NCBI RefSeq assembly: GCF_000018685.1
Contig: NC_010001.1
Location: 2,558,001 to 2,622,000 of the forward strand
Direction: 5' to 3'
DNA from: Lachnoclostridium phytofermentans ISDg
GTDB lineage: Bacteria; Bacillota; Clostridia; Lachnospirales; Lachnospiraceae
Length of the DNA: 64,000 bases
The position numbers were made by a program, and so were the translations under genes. The notes under the pieces were generated by a model. That model saw only the letters and a program-made list of their open reading frames with translations. It had not been told where the DNA came from and ran no database searches. Positions 46,341 to 55,255 of the stretch are shown piece by piece. Each line of letters starts with the position of its first letter. Within the stretch, counting starts at the first letter, position 1.

Positions 46341-47225
46341 TTATAAATTCAGGTCATACATAGGCTTCTTGATAATAGGTACCCAGATCTCTACAACAAA
46401 TTTATCATTCTTATTATGGAATATCTCAAATTCTGGTCCTCCCGCATGTTTATAAACGGAGGTTGGGAACCATTCCATAAAAATTCGCTTGCGCATATTG
46501 CGAATTATATCCGTAGTTTCTTTGGATGTATGCTCAGGTGTAGAAAATACTGCCCATGTGAACGAAGGAACCGAAAGCACGGAATATTCGCCATGGACGC
46601 GACTGGAAGGCATCTCATAGCAGATCATATAGGAAAAGGTGTTTTTATTGTAATTAAACAGCGCCGCATTGAGGCAGATATTATACTCCAGTCCGATGTC
46701 ACGGTGAAACTGACCAATAACACCATTTCCGATATTTTCTTCCCAAAACTGAGTAATTACAGTGTTGGTTTTCTCGTTAAGGATGGGAACGTCTATGGTA
46801 ATTCCGCATACCTCATAGGAATTTTTTTGTGCAATACGATAGTCGATTTCACCATCACCACTGAGTGACAGGTGAAAAGTTATTTTAGGGTATGCCTTAA
46901 GTGGAGCATCCGTATTCCTGGCAGCTATTGGAGTTATGCCGTGTAGTCCCTTAAAAGCCCGTGCGAATGCTTCCGGTGAACTATAACCATATTTGGAGGC
47001 TACATCTACAACCTTTACACCATCGAATAAATCAAAGGCAGCCAGTGTAAGCTTCCTGCGCCGGATATATTCAGAAAGGGGAATCCCAGCGAGAAAAGAA
47101 AATGTACGCAAAAAATGATACTCAGAGCAACAGGCTTTACGCGCCGCCAGATTTAAGTCGATATCATCCGTTATATTAGCTTCGATAAAGTCGATAGCAT
47201 TATTCACCTTGTCCATATAATCCAT
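46341..47225 (-). CDS. AraC-family regulator with GyrI-like effector domain
   Basis: An N-terminal AraC-type double HTH (VNNAIDFIEANITDDIDLNL through YGYSSPEAFARAFKGLHGIT) is joined to a C-terminal GyrI/AraC_E_bind domain (from about residue 130, ending KFVVEIWVPIIKK). Such proteins bind small amphipathic molecules. ATG 47225 (294 residues) has GAGGG spaced seven bases; ATG 47282 (313 residues) also has GAGGTG, so the start is open. It is divergent from the GH10 xylanase; the word TTATACGAAAT occurs on both sides of the shared control region. Confidence 0.88.
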   Translation of the reverse strand: MDYMDKVNNAIDFIEANITDDIDLNLAARKACCSEYHFLRTFSFLAGIPLSEYIRRRKLTLAAFDLFDGVKVVDVASKYGYSSPEAFARAFKGLHGITPIAARNTDAPLKAYPKITFHLSLSGDGEIDYRIAQKNSYEVCGITIDVPILNEKTNTVITQFWEENIGNGVIGQFHRDIGLEYNICLNAALFNYNKNTFSYMICYEMPSSRVHGEYSVLSVPSFTWAVFSTPEHTSKETTDIIRNMRKRIFMEWFPTSVYKHAGGPEFEIFHNKNDKFVVEIWVPIIKKPMYDLNL

Positions 47226-47250
47226 AATTCTGCCCTCACTATTTGTGAAA

Positions 47251-47441
47251 TTATACGAAATATCTTTCTTTAAATTTATCATTCTGACACCTCATTGTCA
47301 ATATGAAGGCAGGAATATACTTCCATGATTCCTCGATATCAAAGTGATATACTACTGACTAAGAACAGTACATGATTTATTCCGTGCAAGCAATGCTAGG
47401 GTTATCATCGAATTTTGTGTTAATATAAATTTATACGAAAT
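47251..47441 (+). promoter_or_regulatory. AraC/GH10 divergent control region with a repeated 11-mer
   Basis: TTATACGAAAT occurs at 47251-47261 and 47431-47441, same orientation, preceded both times by AAA or ATT. One copy is near the AraC gene start, the other 54 bp before the GH10 ATG. AraC proteins often bind such direct repeats. If the first is an operator, the shorter AraC start is favoured. Confidence 0.4.
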
Positions 47442-47494
47442 CCGTCAGTACGGGTTTATGTAAGAAGCTTAATATTATTATAGGAGGTAATATT

Positions 47495-49915
47495 ATGGGT
47501 AAAAAAGTAATAGCTTTATTAACATGTGTTATGCTTTCGCTTACGCTGATTCCGGGTATCGGCATAAAGAGCACTGCACAAGCCGCTGAAACCAACATCT
47601 ATAAAGTAGATTGGAGCAAATTTAATGAGGGTGACAAAATCAGCGGTCCCATGGAGGGTTTAGGTAGATCAGGCGGAGCAGATATCACGGTTACGGGCTC
47701 CTCTACCAAATCATTTTACATATCTAATCGTAAAGATAACTGGGATGCACTTGATATTCAGAACGATCTTTTGAAGTTAGATCGAGATGCAACCTATGAA
47801 ATCACAGTTACCGGTCATGTTGACAGCAATGTAGATACTAAGAATGCTAGTGTCAAGCTTGGCGGTGTAACAAGGAAAACGGGCGAGGATGATGGATACC
47901 CAGAGTTCAAAAAAGAGAAACTACAATCGGGCAAGAGTTTTGTACTAACCTATGAACTTAAACTTTCTGATCAAATTCCGGACGCTTCAAGAAATCTGTG
48001 GGTGCTCCGTGTTCAGACCGACGAACCAAGCGGAAGTAGGGCCGGAGATCTTGTACCGTTCTATGTGGATGATATCGTGATTATTCAAACAAAGGCATCC
48101 ACTGCTCCTGTAGCTGTGACTGGTGACCTTATGTCACTTTACGAACTTAATGCGGACAAAACTCTCAAGGTTGGAGAATCATTATCAAGTCCAGCTCTGA
48201 AAGTTTCTGGTAATGCTAAGATAGTTGTTGTAGAAGGCACCGATGGTACCGTGTCATTACAACTGAAAGACCGTGTTAATAATTATGACGGTGTAGACAT
48301 CCTTCGTGATGCACTGAAAATAAACGATAAATTTATGTCTGGTACATACACGATTGAGGTAAAAGGCCATGTAGAGGATGGTTCTGATTTAAGTAAATCC
48401 CAGTTTGTTATGGGTATGACCGAATCTCCATGGGGCGAACTCACTTCAAGAGTGACGCCAAGTAGTGACGGTAGCTTTGTAATAACTTATACCAAAGCAT
48501 ACACCGGAAGTGAATTGACAGGCCTAGGTTATAGCTACCGAGTTCAGACACCTCCAAGCGTTCTCACATCGTTTTATATCGATAACATTACCGTTACGGT
48601 TCAGGGAGCTGAAGAAGAAGATGAGTCAACTGTGGTTATACCTGAATGGGATTTAACCCTTGATTCCATTAAAGATGCATACGCTGATTACTTCATGATA
48701 GGTAATATTATGGAACCAGGTCAGATACAGGATACAGAAACCACCGAAATGTTTAAGCATCATTATAATGTTGTTACCGCAGAAAATGCCATGAAACCAG
48801 GGAATATTTCCAAGGTAAAAGGCGAATACAATTTTGACAATGCTGATAAGCTTGTTACGTGGGCTAAAGAAAATGGTTTAAAAGTCCACGGTCATACTTT
48901 AGTTTGGCACTCTCAGTCAGCTCCATGGTTGACTACAAATGCGGATGGAACACCTCTAACACGTGCAGAAGCAAGAGCTAATATGGAAGATTATATTAAG
49001 AACGTTGCAGGACATTACGCAGGGAAGGTGATTTCATGGGATGTATTAAATGAAGCATTTTTGCCAGGTGTATCCGAAATCCCTGCTGGCTGGAGGGATG
49101 TATTACGCAAATTTGAAGATAACGGAAATGGTTCTCCTTGGTATCAAGCCTATGAAAACGGTGCTGATAAGAGCAAGGGCGAGGATGGCTCTGATTATAT
49201 CTATGACGCTTTCGTGTTTACACGTCTTGCCGCTCCTGATGCAGTGCTGTATTATAACGACTTCAATGAGACAGAGGCAGGTAAGTGTGAAGCGATCGCC
49301 TTGATGGTGGAAGAATTAAACACAAAGTGGAAGACCGATAAACGGAACACTGAGCCTGACAGATTGCTCATCGAAGGAATCGGAATGCAGGCACATTATT
49401 GGACCGGAGATTTAAAGGTTTCCACTGTAGAAGCTAGCATCAAGCGTTTCATAAAAACAGGTGCTAAGATCAGTGTATCTGAGCTGGATGTTCCTCATGG
49501 CGATTACATGACCTACAAGCAACGTACTGACTCTCCTACAAAGGAAGAAGAGAAACTTCAGGCGGATTTATACAAGCAGTTGTTTGAAGTATACAAAAAA
49601 TATGCGGACAACATCGAACGTGTCACCTTCTGGGGTAAAACAGATCCTCAAAGCTGGCGTTTCCAAGGTTATCCATTACTGTTTGATAAAAATTTTGCTC
49701 CAAAGGACGCATTCTTTGCTGTAATTGATGTAGCAAAGGAAAAGGTAGCAGAGGAAAAGGCTGTTGAAACCATACCTGGTAAAGATATCCCGAAAACAGG
49801 GGAAGACAGCAGTAAGCAAATGATTTTGACTGCAGTAGCTATTCTGATTATATTGGTATTCGTACCAGTTACGATCTTAACAAAACGAAGAGAGAAGAAT
49901 ATAAAGAATATATAA
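47495..49915 (+). CDS. cell-wall-anchored GH10 endo-1,4-beta-xylanase with CBM22-like modules
   Basis: An 806-residue multidomain xylanase. The signal peptide ends at AQA-A (about 30). Two related beta-sandwich modules (about 34-200 and 212-371; FYISNRKDNWDALDIQND and VSLQLKDRVNNYDGVDILRD) look like CBM22 xylan-binding domains. The GH10 barrel (about 387-748) has acid/base E520 in WDVLNEAF and nucleophile E663 in SVSELDVPHGD. The C-terminus carries IPKTG (765-769), a hydrophobic helix and a basic tail, a sortase signal of the LPxTG type. So the enzyme is displayed on the wall, in contrast to the freely secreted GH11. AGGAGG precedes the ATG. Confidence 0.95.
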   Translation: MGKKVIALLTCVMLSLTLIPGIGIKSTAQAAETNIYKVDWSKFNEGDKISGPMEGLGRSGGADITVTGSSTKSFYISNRKDNWDALDIQNDLLKLDRDATYEITVTGHVDSNVDTKNASVKLGGVTRKTGEDDGYPEFKKEKLQSGKSFVLTYELKLSDQIPDASRNLWVLRVQTDEPSGSRAGDLVPFYVDDIVIIQTKASTAPVAVTGDLMSLYELNADKTLKVGESLSSPALKVSGNAKIVVVEGTDGTVSLQLKDRVNNYDGVDILRDALKINDKFMSGTYTIEVKGHVEDGSDLSKSQFVMGMTESPWGELTSRVTPSSDGSFVITYTKAYTGSELTGLGYSYRVQTPPSVLTSFYIDNITVTVQGAEEEDESTVVIPEWDLTLDSIKDAYADYFMIGNIMEPGQIQDTETTEMFKHHYNVVTAENAMKPGNISKVKGEYNFDNADKLVTWAKENGLKVHGHTLVWHSQSAPWLTTNADGTPLTRAEARANMEDYIKNVAGHYAGKVISWDVLNEAFLPGVSEIPAGWRDVLRKFEDNGNGSPWYQAYENGADKSKGEDGSDYIYDAFVFTRLAAPDAVLYYNDFNETEAGKCEAIALMVEELNTKWKTDKRNTEPDRLLIEGIGMQAHYWTGDLKVSTVEASIKRFIKTGAKISVSELDVPHGDYMTYKQRTDSPTKEEEKLQADLYKQLFEVYKKYADNIERVTFWGKTDPQSWRFQGYPLLFDKNFAPKDAFFAVIDVAKEKVAEEKAVETIPGKDIPKTGEDSSKQMILTAVAILIILVFVPVTILTKRREKNIKNI

Positions 49916-50035
49916 TAAAGTAATTTTGTTCATATTCGAATCAGTAATTATATTCCTCGCTTTTTTATCAGAGGGATTTACGATCAAGTTATCACTATAT
50001 TAATTCAGATATCTTAATCTTAGATGTATGAAATA

Positions 50036-50087
50036 GAGGGCGTGTTGCAAAACTAACATTTTTAGTTGGGATGCGACACGTCCTTTT
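50036..50087 (+). terminator. intrinsic terminator after the GH10 gene
   Basis: GGGCGTGTTGC pairs with GCGACACGTCC, with a second inner stem AACTAA/TTAGTT, then five T. Confidence 0.75.
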
Positions 50088-50090
50088 TAT

Positions 50091-50233
50091 GATCCTTTGA
50101 TAATACTTTTTATAATCTTTTTATAATCCTTTTGATAATCCTTTTGATAATCTTTTTATAATCCTTTTGATAATCCTTTTGATAATCCTTTTGATGATCC
50201 TTTAATAATCCTTTTAGAGATCCTTTTAATCTC
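50091..50233 (+). repeat. minisatellite of about twelve 12-bp units
   Basis: The unit ATAATCCTTTTG is repeated head-to-tail with small changes, directly after the terminator. It is non-coding. The remainder up to 50427 shows no gene. Confidence 0.85.
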
Positions 50234-50427
50234 CTGTACATTTCCTACAAAGCTCAAAATATATACTAGGAGGAATGAACCAATCCACAGTATCTTAAAA
50301 CAGTATAGCCTAGCCTATAGAAAAGGTAAAGAATTGGCTATGACTATAAAACTAAGAGGTTGTTATTAATAAGTGTATATAGTAAAATAATGTCATATAA
50401 TTCTCTTATCTTTAGCACGGAGGTAAC

Positions 50428-51351
50428 ATGATGGAAGATAAAAAAATGCTTCATATTCTTAATAACTTATATAATATCAATTTCAAAACAATGGAATTTC
50501 TACGTGAAGGAGGTTGTATTTCTTATCGTCTAAGTAGCGAAAATTCGAGTTATTTCATGAAGATTATTTCTTCCGCATTTATGGATACAGCCAAGCAATC
50601 TCTTAGTATTATATCTTACCTCACGCAAAAAGGATTTCCTTCGCCTCGTATTATTCACACAAAGGAAGGTCTCCCATATGTAGAGATTGAAGAATTAAAT
50701 AAGAAAACGCTTATTGTATTATTTGAATTTATCGAAGGTAGCGAACCTAATGAAGGTGAAGATATTGAAACAATAGGAAAGCTTGTTGGTCAATTACATA
50801 ACATTTTGAAGGGATATAAGGAACCTTTACCTGTACACGGTAAAGAATTTTTTATTGACCGCTACATTAAGATTTTAGAACAAAAAAATTACGATCAAAA
50901 TAAAATAGATACATTTCGCGAATATGGAGATGTTCTTTGGGAGAATGTAAAGAACCTTCCACATGGTTTTTGTCACGGAGATTTACACCGGGGAAATTTA
51001 TTAAAGACAACTACTAAGAAATACTATTTATTAGATTTTGATACTTCATCTTATGCATTTCCTATGTATGACATAATGGTCATGTGTAACTCAACAGATT
51101 ATTTTAATTTCAATGAAATAGGATATCAAAAATCAAAAAATACATATGAAACATTTCTAAAAGGTTATACGAAATATCGCTCGCTTAGTAAGGACGAACT
51201 TAATTCTTTTTATGATTTCATAGCAATATATCATTATCAGCTTCAAGCGACTATCATTGAAATATATGGACTCAACTGTGTTGATATAGAATTCCTTGAT
51301 AATCAACTTAATTGGTTAATGAAATGGCGCGAACAATGTAAAGCTAGATAA
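50428..51351 (+). CDS. APH-family phosphotransferase
   Basis: A 307-residue kinase of the aminoglycoside phosphotransferase/choline kinase/homoserine kinase II superfamily. The Brenner motif is CHGDLHRGNLL and the metal-binding DFD is in YYLLDFDTSSYAFP. The N-lobe has YFMKII as the likely ATP lysine strand. The substrate is unknown; similarity in layout is to homoserine kinase-like or spore-coat CotS-like kinases. CACGGAGG precedes the start. It ends at a strong hairpin shared with the convergent CdaR gene. Confidence 0.85.
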   Translation: MMEDKKMLHILNNLYNINFKTMEFLREGGCISYRLSSENSSYFMKIISSAFMDTAKQSLSIISYLTQKGFPSPRIIHTKEGLPYVEIEELNKKTLIVLFEFIEGSEPNEGEDIETIGKLVGQLHNILKGYKEPLPVHGKEFFIDRYIKILEQKNYDQNKIDTFREYGDVLWENVKNLPHGFCHGDLHRGNLLKTTTKKYYLLDFDTSSYAFPMYDIMVMCNSTDYFNFNEIGYQKSKNTYETFLKGYTKYRSLSKDELNSFYDFIAIYHYQLQATIIEIYGLNCVDIEFLDNQLNWLMKWREQCKAR

Positions 51352-51353
51352 GA

Positions 51354-51402
51354 CTTCGTTGTTTCAGTGGGATTACAAGCTCCCACTGAAATAGTAACGA
51401 AG
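51354..51402. terminator. hairpin between convergent genes
   Basis: CTTCGTTGTTTCAGTGGGA pairs with TCCCACTGAAAT and AACGAAG. There is no long T run, but the position between convergent genes suggests shared termination. Confidence 0.6.
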
Positions 51403-51431
51403 TTCCTAATGGTTAATGCGATTTTAAATCC

Positions 51432-52592
51432 TTATATATCTTGCATACTATTATAGATATCCCTATAAAAATAAATCGCTATGTAAAAAAGAGAAGAGTG
51501 ACGAATCGACCTTGGATCATATCCTGTTCGTTCTGCAATTCGTTTCAATTTATTTTGTAAAGTATTTTTATGAATAAATAAATGTTCCGATACCTTTTGA
51601 ATGGAACCTTCCATATCATAAAACGTCTCTAGCAATACCATAGAATTACGAATTTCTTCATTGTTAAATCCTTTAAAGATACGATGCACAAATTCTTGTT
51701 TCGATAACTCGCTTATTTCGTCTGTAAAAACCTCCATATTTAAATCATCATAAAGCTGAATATCCCGCTTTTGAGTTCGCATACATGCCTTATTTGCTTT
51801 TTGAGCACGAATTAGTGCGGTCTGAGCAAAAGCAAAATTCTCAACACTACTATCAATACCTATTACTAACCTTACTGAAAATTTTTCTTCCACCTGTTTT
51901 TTTAATTCATTCGCTAAGGATACAACGCTCATATCAGTAGTAGAAGTTACCGCACAAACAAGTGTAGAACCCGCCTTATAATATAGATTTAATGAATCTT
52001 TGCTTGCTACTCGTTTCTTTAAATATTTTTCTGCTTCTTCAATCACTTGCATGGACTGTAAATTTTCTCCTTGATTAGAATGATAGAAGCTGCACACTAA
52101 GATACGACGTGGTATTGTAATATCAAATCCAAGAACTTTACCACGTCTTACAAAGTCGGTAGTTATATTTTTCGCTTCACCATTTAACCACTCTGAAAGA
52201 TAACGAGTATAGACATTTTCCTTTAGTTGCCTTTGTTCTACGGAATAGGTATTCTCCAGCAAAAGTTCAGTCATACGTTTTATGATTAATGCACTACTTG
52301 CAATTTCTTCGTATTTTCCAGTTATCCCAAGAACCCCTATAATATATCCTTGTAATTTGAGCGGATAATTAATGCCTTGAAGAGCACCATTAAACTCTCC
52401 ATCATAATGTACCGTGACTTCATCGACTTGATTTTCAATGATATGCATAGCGCCCTCATGAAAACGGCCAATTCGCGGCTGATCTGAACTTGCGATGATA
52501 ATACCTTTTTCATTCATAATATTAATCTTTAATGGAATGACGGAATTAACTTCCCTAACAATGTTCGAGGCAATTTGAACGGATAGAATCAT
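51432..52592 (-). CDS. CdaR-family sugar-diacid/glycerate regulator
   Basis: A 386-residue transcription factor with an N-terminal diacid-recognition domain (SVIPLKINIMNEKGIIIASS, GINYPLKLQGYIIGVLGITG), a middle GGDEF-like region, and a C-terminal PucR-type HTH (GSIQKVSEHLFIHKNTLQNK). CdaR proteins activate genes for glucarate, galactarate and glycerate use in response to glycerate. The natural targets in this window are the GntP permease and glycerate kinase genes, 8 kb away. GGAGGG precedes the ATG. Confidence 0.9.
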   Translation of the reverse strand: MILSVQIASNIVREVNSVIPLKINIMNEKGIIIASSDQPRIGRFHEGAMHIIENQVDEVTVHYDGEFNGALQGINYPLKLQGYIIGVLGITGKYEEIASSALIIKRMTELLLENTYSVEQRQLKENVYTRYLSEWLNGEAKNITTDFVRRGKVLGFDITIPRRILVCSFYHSNQGENLQSMQVIEEAEKYLKKRVASKDSLNLYYKAGSTLVCAVTSTTDMSVVSLANELKKQVEEKFSVRLVIGIDSSVENFAFAQTALIRAQKANKACMRTQKRDIQLYDDLNMEVFTDEISELSKQEFVHRIFKGFNNEEIRNSMVLLETFYDMEGSIQKVSEHLFIHKNTLQNKLKRIAERTGYDPRSIRHSSLFYIAIYFYRDIYNSMQDI

Positions 52593-52788
52593 GGGAAACC
52601 CTCCTTTGTTTTTAGAAATGAATTTTCTTCATTGCGTATTATTAATAAATCAACGTATCTAAGTAAATGGGTTTGTAATCTCATTCGTTATGCTTAATTA
52701 AATTATATAACCTTATCTAAAAACATGCAATGCTATACAAAACTGAAGACGAAAGAAGATGAAACCATAGATTTAAGTTTCCTATTGG

Positions 52789-52818
52789 TTGACTTTGTTT
52801 CTTAAAATCAACTATAAT
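52789..52818 (+). promoter_or_regulatory. promoter before the XRE gene
   Basis: TTGACT (52789-52794) and TATAAT (52813-52818) with an 18-bp spacer, about 150 bp before the ATG. Nothing else stands out in 52593-52967. Confidence 0.5.
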
Positions 52819-52967
52819 TCTATTTAAAAATATTTATTAATGAGTATAATAAGTTTTAGAGATAAGGTAACAAGTGTCGATTATTGATTCTTCTTCATTC
52901 AACAAATTTGTGACTAAGATAAAATCATGAACTTTATGAAAAAGACTGTACAGAAAAGAGGGATATC

Positions 52968-54110
52968 ATGTATCTAAAACTATCTGAGAATATCATTACA
53001 TTTAGACGAAAGAAAGGAATAACCCAAGATGAACTAGCGACATTTTTAGGAGTAACGAAAGCTTCGGTTTCTAAGTGGGAAACGAAGCAAAGTTATCCGG
53101 ATATCCTGTTATTACCACAGATTGCTTCTTATTTTAATGTTAGTATTGATGAACTGCTTGGATATGAACCACAACTGAGTGAAGAACAGATAAAGAAATG
53201 CTATCAAGATTTAGCCACAGATTTTGCAAAGTTACCATTTGATGAGGTGATTGCACACAGTAGAGAATTAATCAAGAAGTACTATTCCTGCTACCCACTA
53301 TTAATTCAAATAGTTGTATTGTGGGTCAATCATTATATGCTAACAAATGATAAGGAGAAGCAAATTACCTTATTAAATGATGCGATTAAACTTTGTAATC
53401 ATATTCTTGAAGGAAGCAGTGATATGAAGTTGTGCAGTGAAGCATCTATAATGAAATCTATGGTGAATCTCACTTTAGGAAATGCAAAGGAAGTTATCGA
53501 AGAGTTGCAGCCATTGATCGAACTAAAACACTCTATCAATCAGTCCGATATTTTACTAATTCAAGCATACCAAATGATAGGAGATGTTGCAAAATCGGAT
53601 TTACACAGTCAAATTACCGTTTACACACACTTATTAAGTCTGGTTGAAGATAGTATTGGAATGCTTTATTTCCGAGTTCAAGATTATGATTTCTGTACTA
53701 CAACAATTCAAAGGATTGAGCAGATTATCCATACTTATGAATTAGAAAATTTACATCCAAACACTACGCTTAAGTTTCATTATCAAGTTGCAGTCTTTTA
53801 TTGTGCGAATAACAAGATAGAAAAAGCGCTTCAAGAACTTTCCTTGTTTGTTCAAGGAACTTTAAAATTCATTGATCATGGTCTAAAGCTCCATGGAGAT
53901 CATTATTTTACACGAATTGAGGAATGGTTTGAAGAATTTTTTCTGAAAAAAGATGCTCCAAGGAATGATTTGGTGGTCTTAGAAAGTATAATTCCTGCCT
54001 TAGAACATACTGCACTATCTGTATTATTTGATACCGAGGAATATCAAAGTCTGAAAAAGAAAGTAGAAAGAAAAATTATAGAACGAAAAGGGAATGGAAG
54101 GGAGGCTTAA
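52968..54110 (+). CDS. XRE-family regulator with TPR-like C-terminus
   Basis: A 380-residue protein. Residues 5-62 are a Cro/CI-type HTH (KGITQDELATFLGVTKASVS, ending ISIDELLGYEP). The remainder is all-helical with TPR-like pairs (residues about 80-370), a layout seen in peptide- or stress-responsive clostridial regulators. GAGGG precedes the ATG. It lies directly before a YxlE-YxlF-YxlG-like gene set, with a hairpin element between, and probably regulates it. Confidence 0.85.
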   Translation: MYLKLSENIITFRRKKGITQDELATFLGVTKASVSKWETKQSYPDILLLPQIASYFNVSIDELLGYEPQLSEEQIKKCYQDLATDFAKLPFDEVIAHSRELIKKYYSCYPLLIQIVVLWVNHYMLTNDKEKQITLLNDAIKLCNHILEGSSDMKLCSEASIMKSMVNLTLGNAKEVIEELQPLIELKHSINQSDILLIQAYQMIGDVAKSDLHSQITVYTHLLSLVEDSIGMLYFRVQDYDFCTTTIQRIEQIIHTYELENLHPNTTLKFHYQVAVFYCANNKIEKALQELSLFVQGTLKFIDHGLKLHGDHYFTRIEEWFEEFFLKKDAPRNDLVVLESIIPALEHTALSVLFDTEEYQSLKKKVERKIIERKGNGREA

Positions 54111-54154
54111 ACAAGGTAAAGCACGTTTCGTATGCTTTCCCTTGTTATGAATTA
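54110..54154 (+). repeat. dispersed hairpin element, copy 10 (best-formed)
   Basis: AACAAGG-T-AAAGCA (54110-54123) pairs with TGCTTT-C-CCTTGTT (54133-54146) around CGTTTCGTA, followed by ATGAATTA. The left arm overlaps the XRE stop codon, and the right end overlaps the next gene's ATG. Confidence 0.8.
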
Positions 54155-54351
54155 TGTTAAAAGATATTTTACCATTTTTAATACCATTAATTATTGCAGA
54201 ACTAATTTTATTATTTATCAGTATTCGACACATTCTAACACACGACAATTATAAGAGGGGAAATCGTATCTTATGGATCATTATTGTCGTAGTAGGAATG
54301 GAATTTATCGGTCCAATTCTTTATTTCTTATTAGGAAAAGAGGATGCATAA
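54154..54351 (+). CDS. small PLDc_N-type membrane protein (YxlE-like)
   Basis: A 65-residue protein with two membrane helices and the phospholipase-D-nuclease N-terminal-like ending (ILWIIIVVVGMEFIGPILYF, then GKEDA). Similar proteins (YxlE) are encoded together with an ABC ATPase and permease in the Bacillus sigY operon, where they modulate signalling. The ATG has no clear Shine-Dalgarno sequence; the start lies in the hairpin element, whose folding could limit translation. Confidence 0.75.
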   Translation: MLKDILPFLIPLIIAELILLFISIRHILTHDNYKRGNRILWIIIVVVGMEFIGPILYFLLGKEDA

Positions 54352-54352
54352 G

Positions 54353-55255
54353 ATGGATATATTAACATTGTCACATGTAACTAAACGTTTTGGCTCTCAT
54401 AAAGTAATTGATGACCTGTCATTTTCGGTACCAGAGAATACAATCTATGGCTTTATTGGAGAAAATGGTGCTGGAAAAACTACCACAATGAAGATGATTC
54501 TTGGTCTATACCAGGTAGAGGATGGTGTCATACAGGTAAATGGAGAGAAGGTTACTTACGGTCAAACAAATACCAACCGTTTCATTGGATATCTTCCAGA
54601 TGTTCCAGAATTCTACGGGTATATGACTCCTACTGAATATCTTAGGCTATGTGGGGAGATTACTGGTATCCCAGAGAAGCAACTAAAGAGTAGAACGAAT
54701 GAATTACTTGAACTTGTCGGACTTGAAAAAGCAAATAAGAGAATACAAGGTTTTTCAAGAGGAATGAAACAACGTCTTGGAATTGCACAGGCACTCTTAA
54801 ATAAGCCAAAACTCTTGATTTGTGATGAGCCTACCTCCGCACTAGATCCGATTGGTAGAAAAGAAATTATTGATATCCTGCAGTCAGTAAAAAATCAGAC
54901 TACAGTTGTCTTCTCCACACATATTTTATCTGATGTAGAAAGAATTTGTGATGAAATAGGTTTACTTCATAATGGTAAACTTGCATTACATGGAAATATG
55001 AATGATATCCGTAAATTACGAAGAAGAGACGGATATGAAATAGAATTCTATAGAGAGGAAGATGCTAGAAATTTCTCCGAACTCTATGATGGCGGGATAC
55101 TAATTAGTAAAATGCAACTTTTATATAAAGAAAGAAACGAAGAGGATATGTTAAAAGCAATGAAGGTTCTTTATGAGAATAACATCCATCCACAAAAAAT
55201 TGAGATGCGGGAAGCGACCTTGGAATCTCTATTTATGGAGGTGGTTAAAAAATGA
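54353..55255 (+). CDS. ABC transporter ATPase (YxlF/BcrA-like)
   Basis: A 300-residue ATPase of the BcrA/YxlF type: Walker A IGENGAGKTT, Q-loop in FIGYLPDVPEFY, signature FSRGMKQRLG, Walker B LLICDEPTSALDP and switch His in FSTHIL; a C-terminal domain of about 80 residues follows. ATG 54353 is preferred because GAGG lies at proper distance; an in-frame ATG three codons earlier touches the ribosome site. It overlaps the downstream permease by 4 bp. Confidence 0.92.
   Translation: MDILTLSHVTKRFGSHKVIDDLSFSVPENTIYGFIGENGAGKTTTMKMILGLYQVEDGVIQVNGEKVTYGQTNTNRFIGYLPDVPEFYGYMTPTEYLRLCGEITGIPEKQLKSRTNELLELVGLEKANKRIQGFSRGMKQRLGIAQALLNKPKLLICDEPTSALDPIGRKEIIDILQSVKNQTTVVFSTHILSDVERICDEIGLLHNGKLALHGNMNDIRKLRRRDGYEIEFYREEDARNFSELYDGGILISKMQLLYKERNEEDMLKAMKVLYENNIHPQKIEMREATLESLFMEVVKK

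Noticed and set aside
46416..46868. A 150-codon ORF opposite the AraC-type gene
   Set aside because: Shadow of a conserved regulator; no ribosome site.
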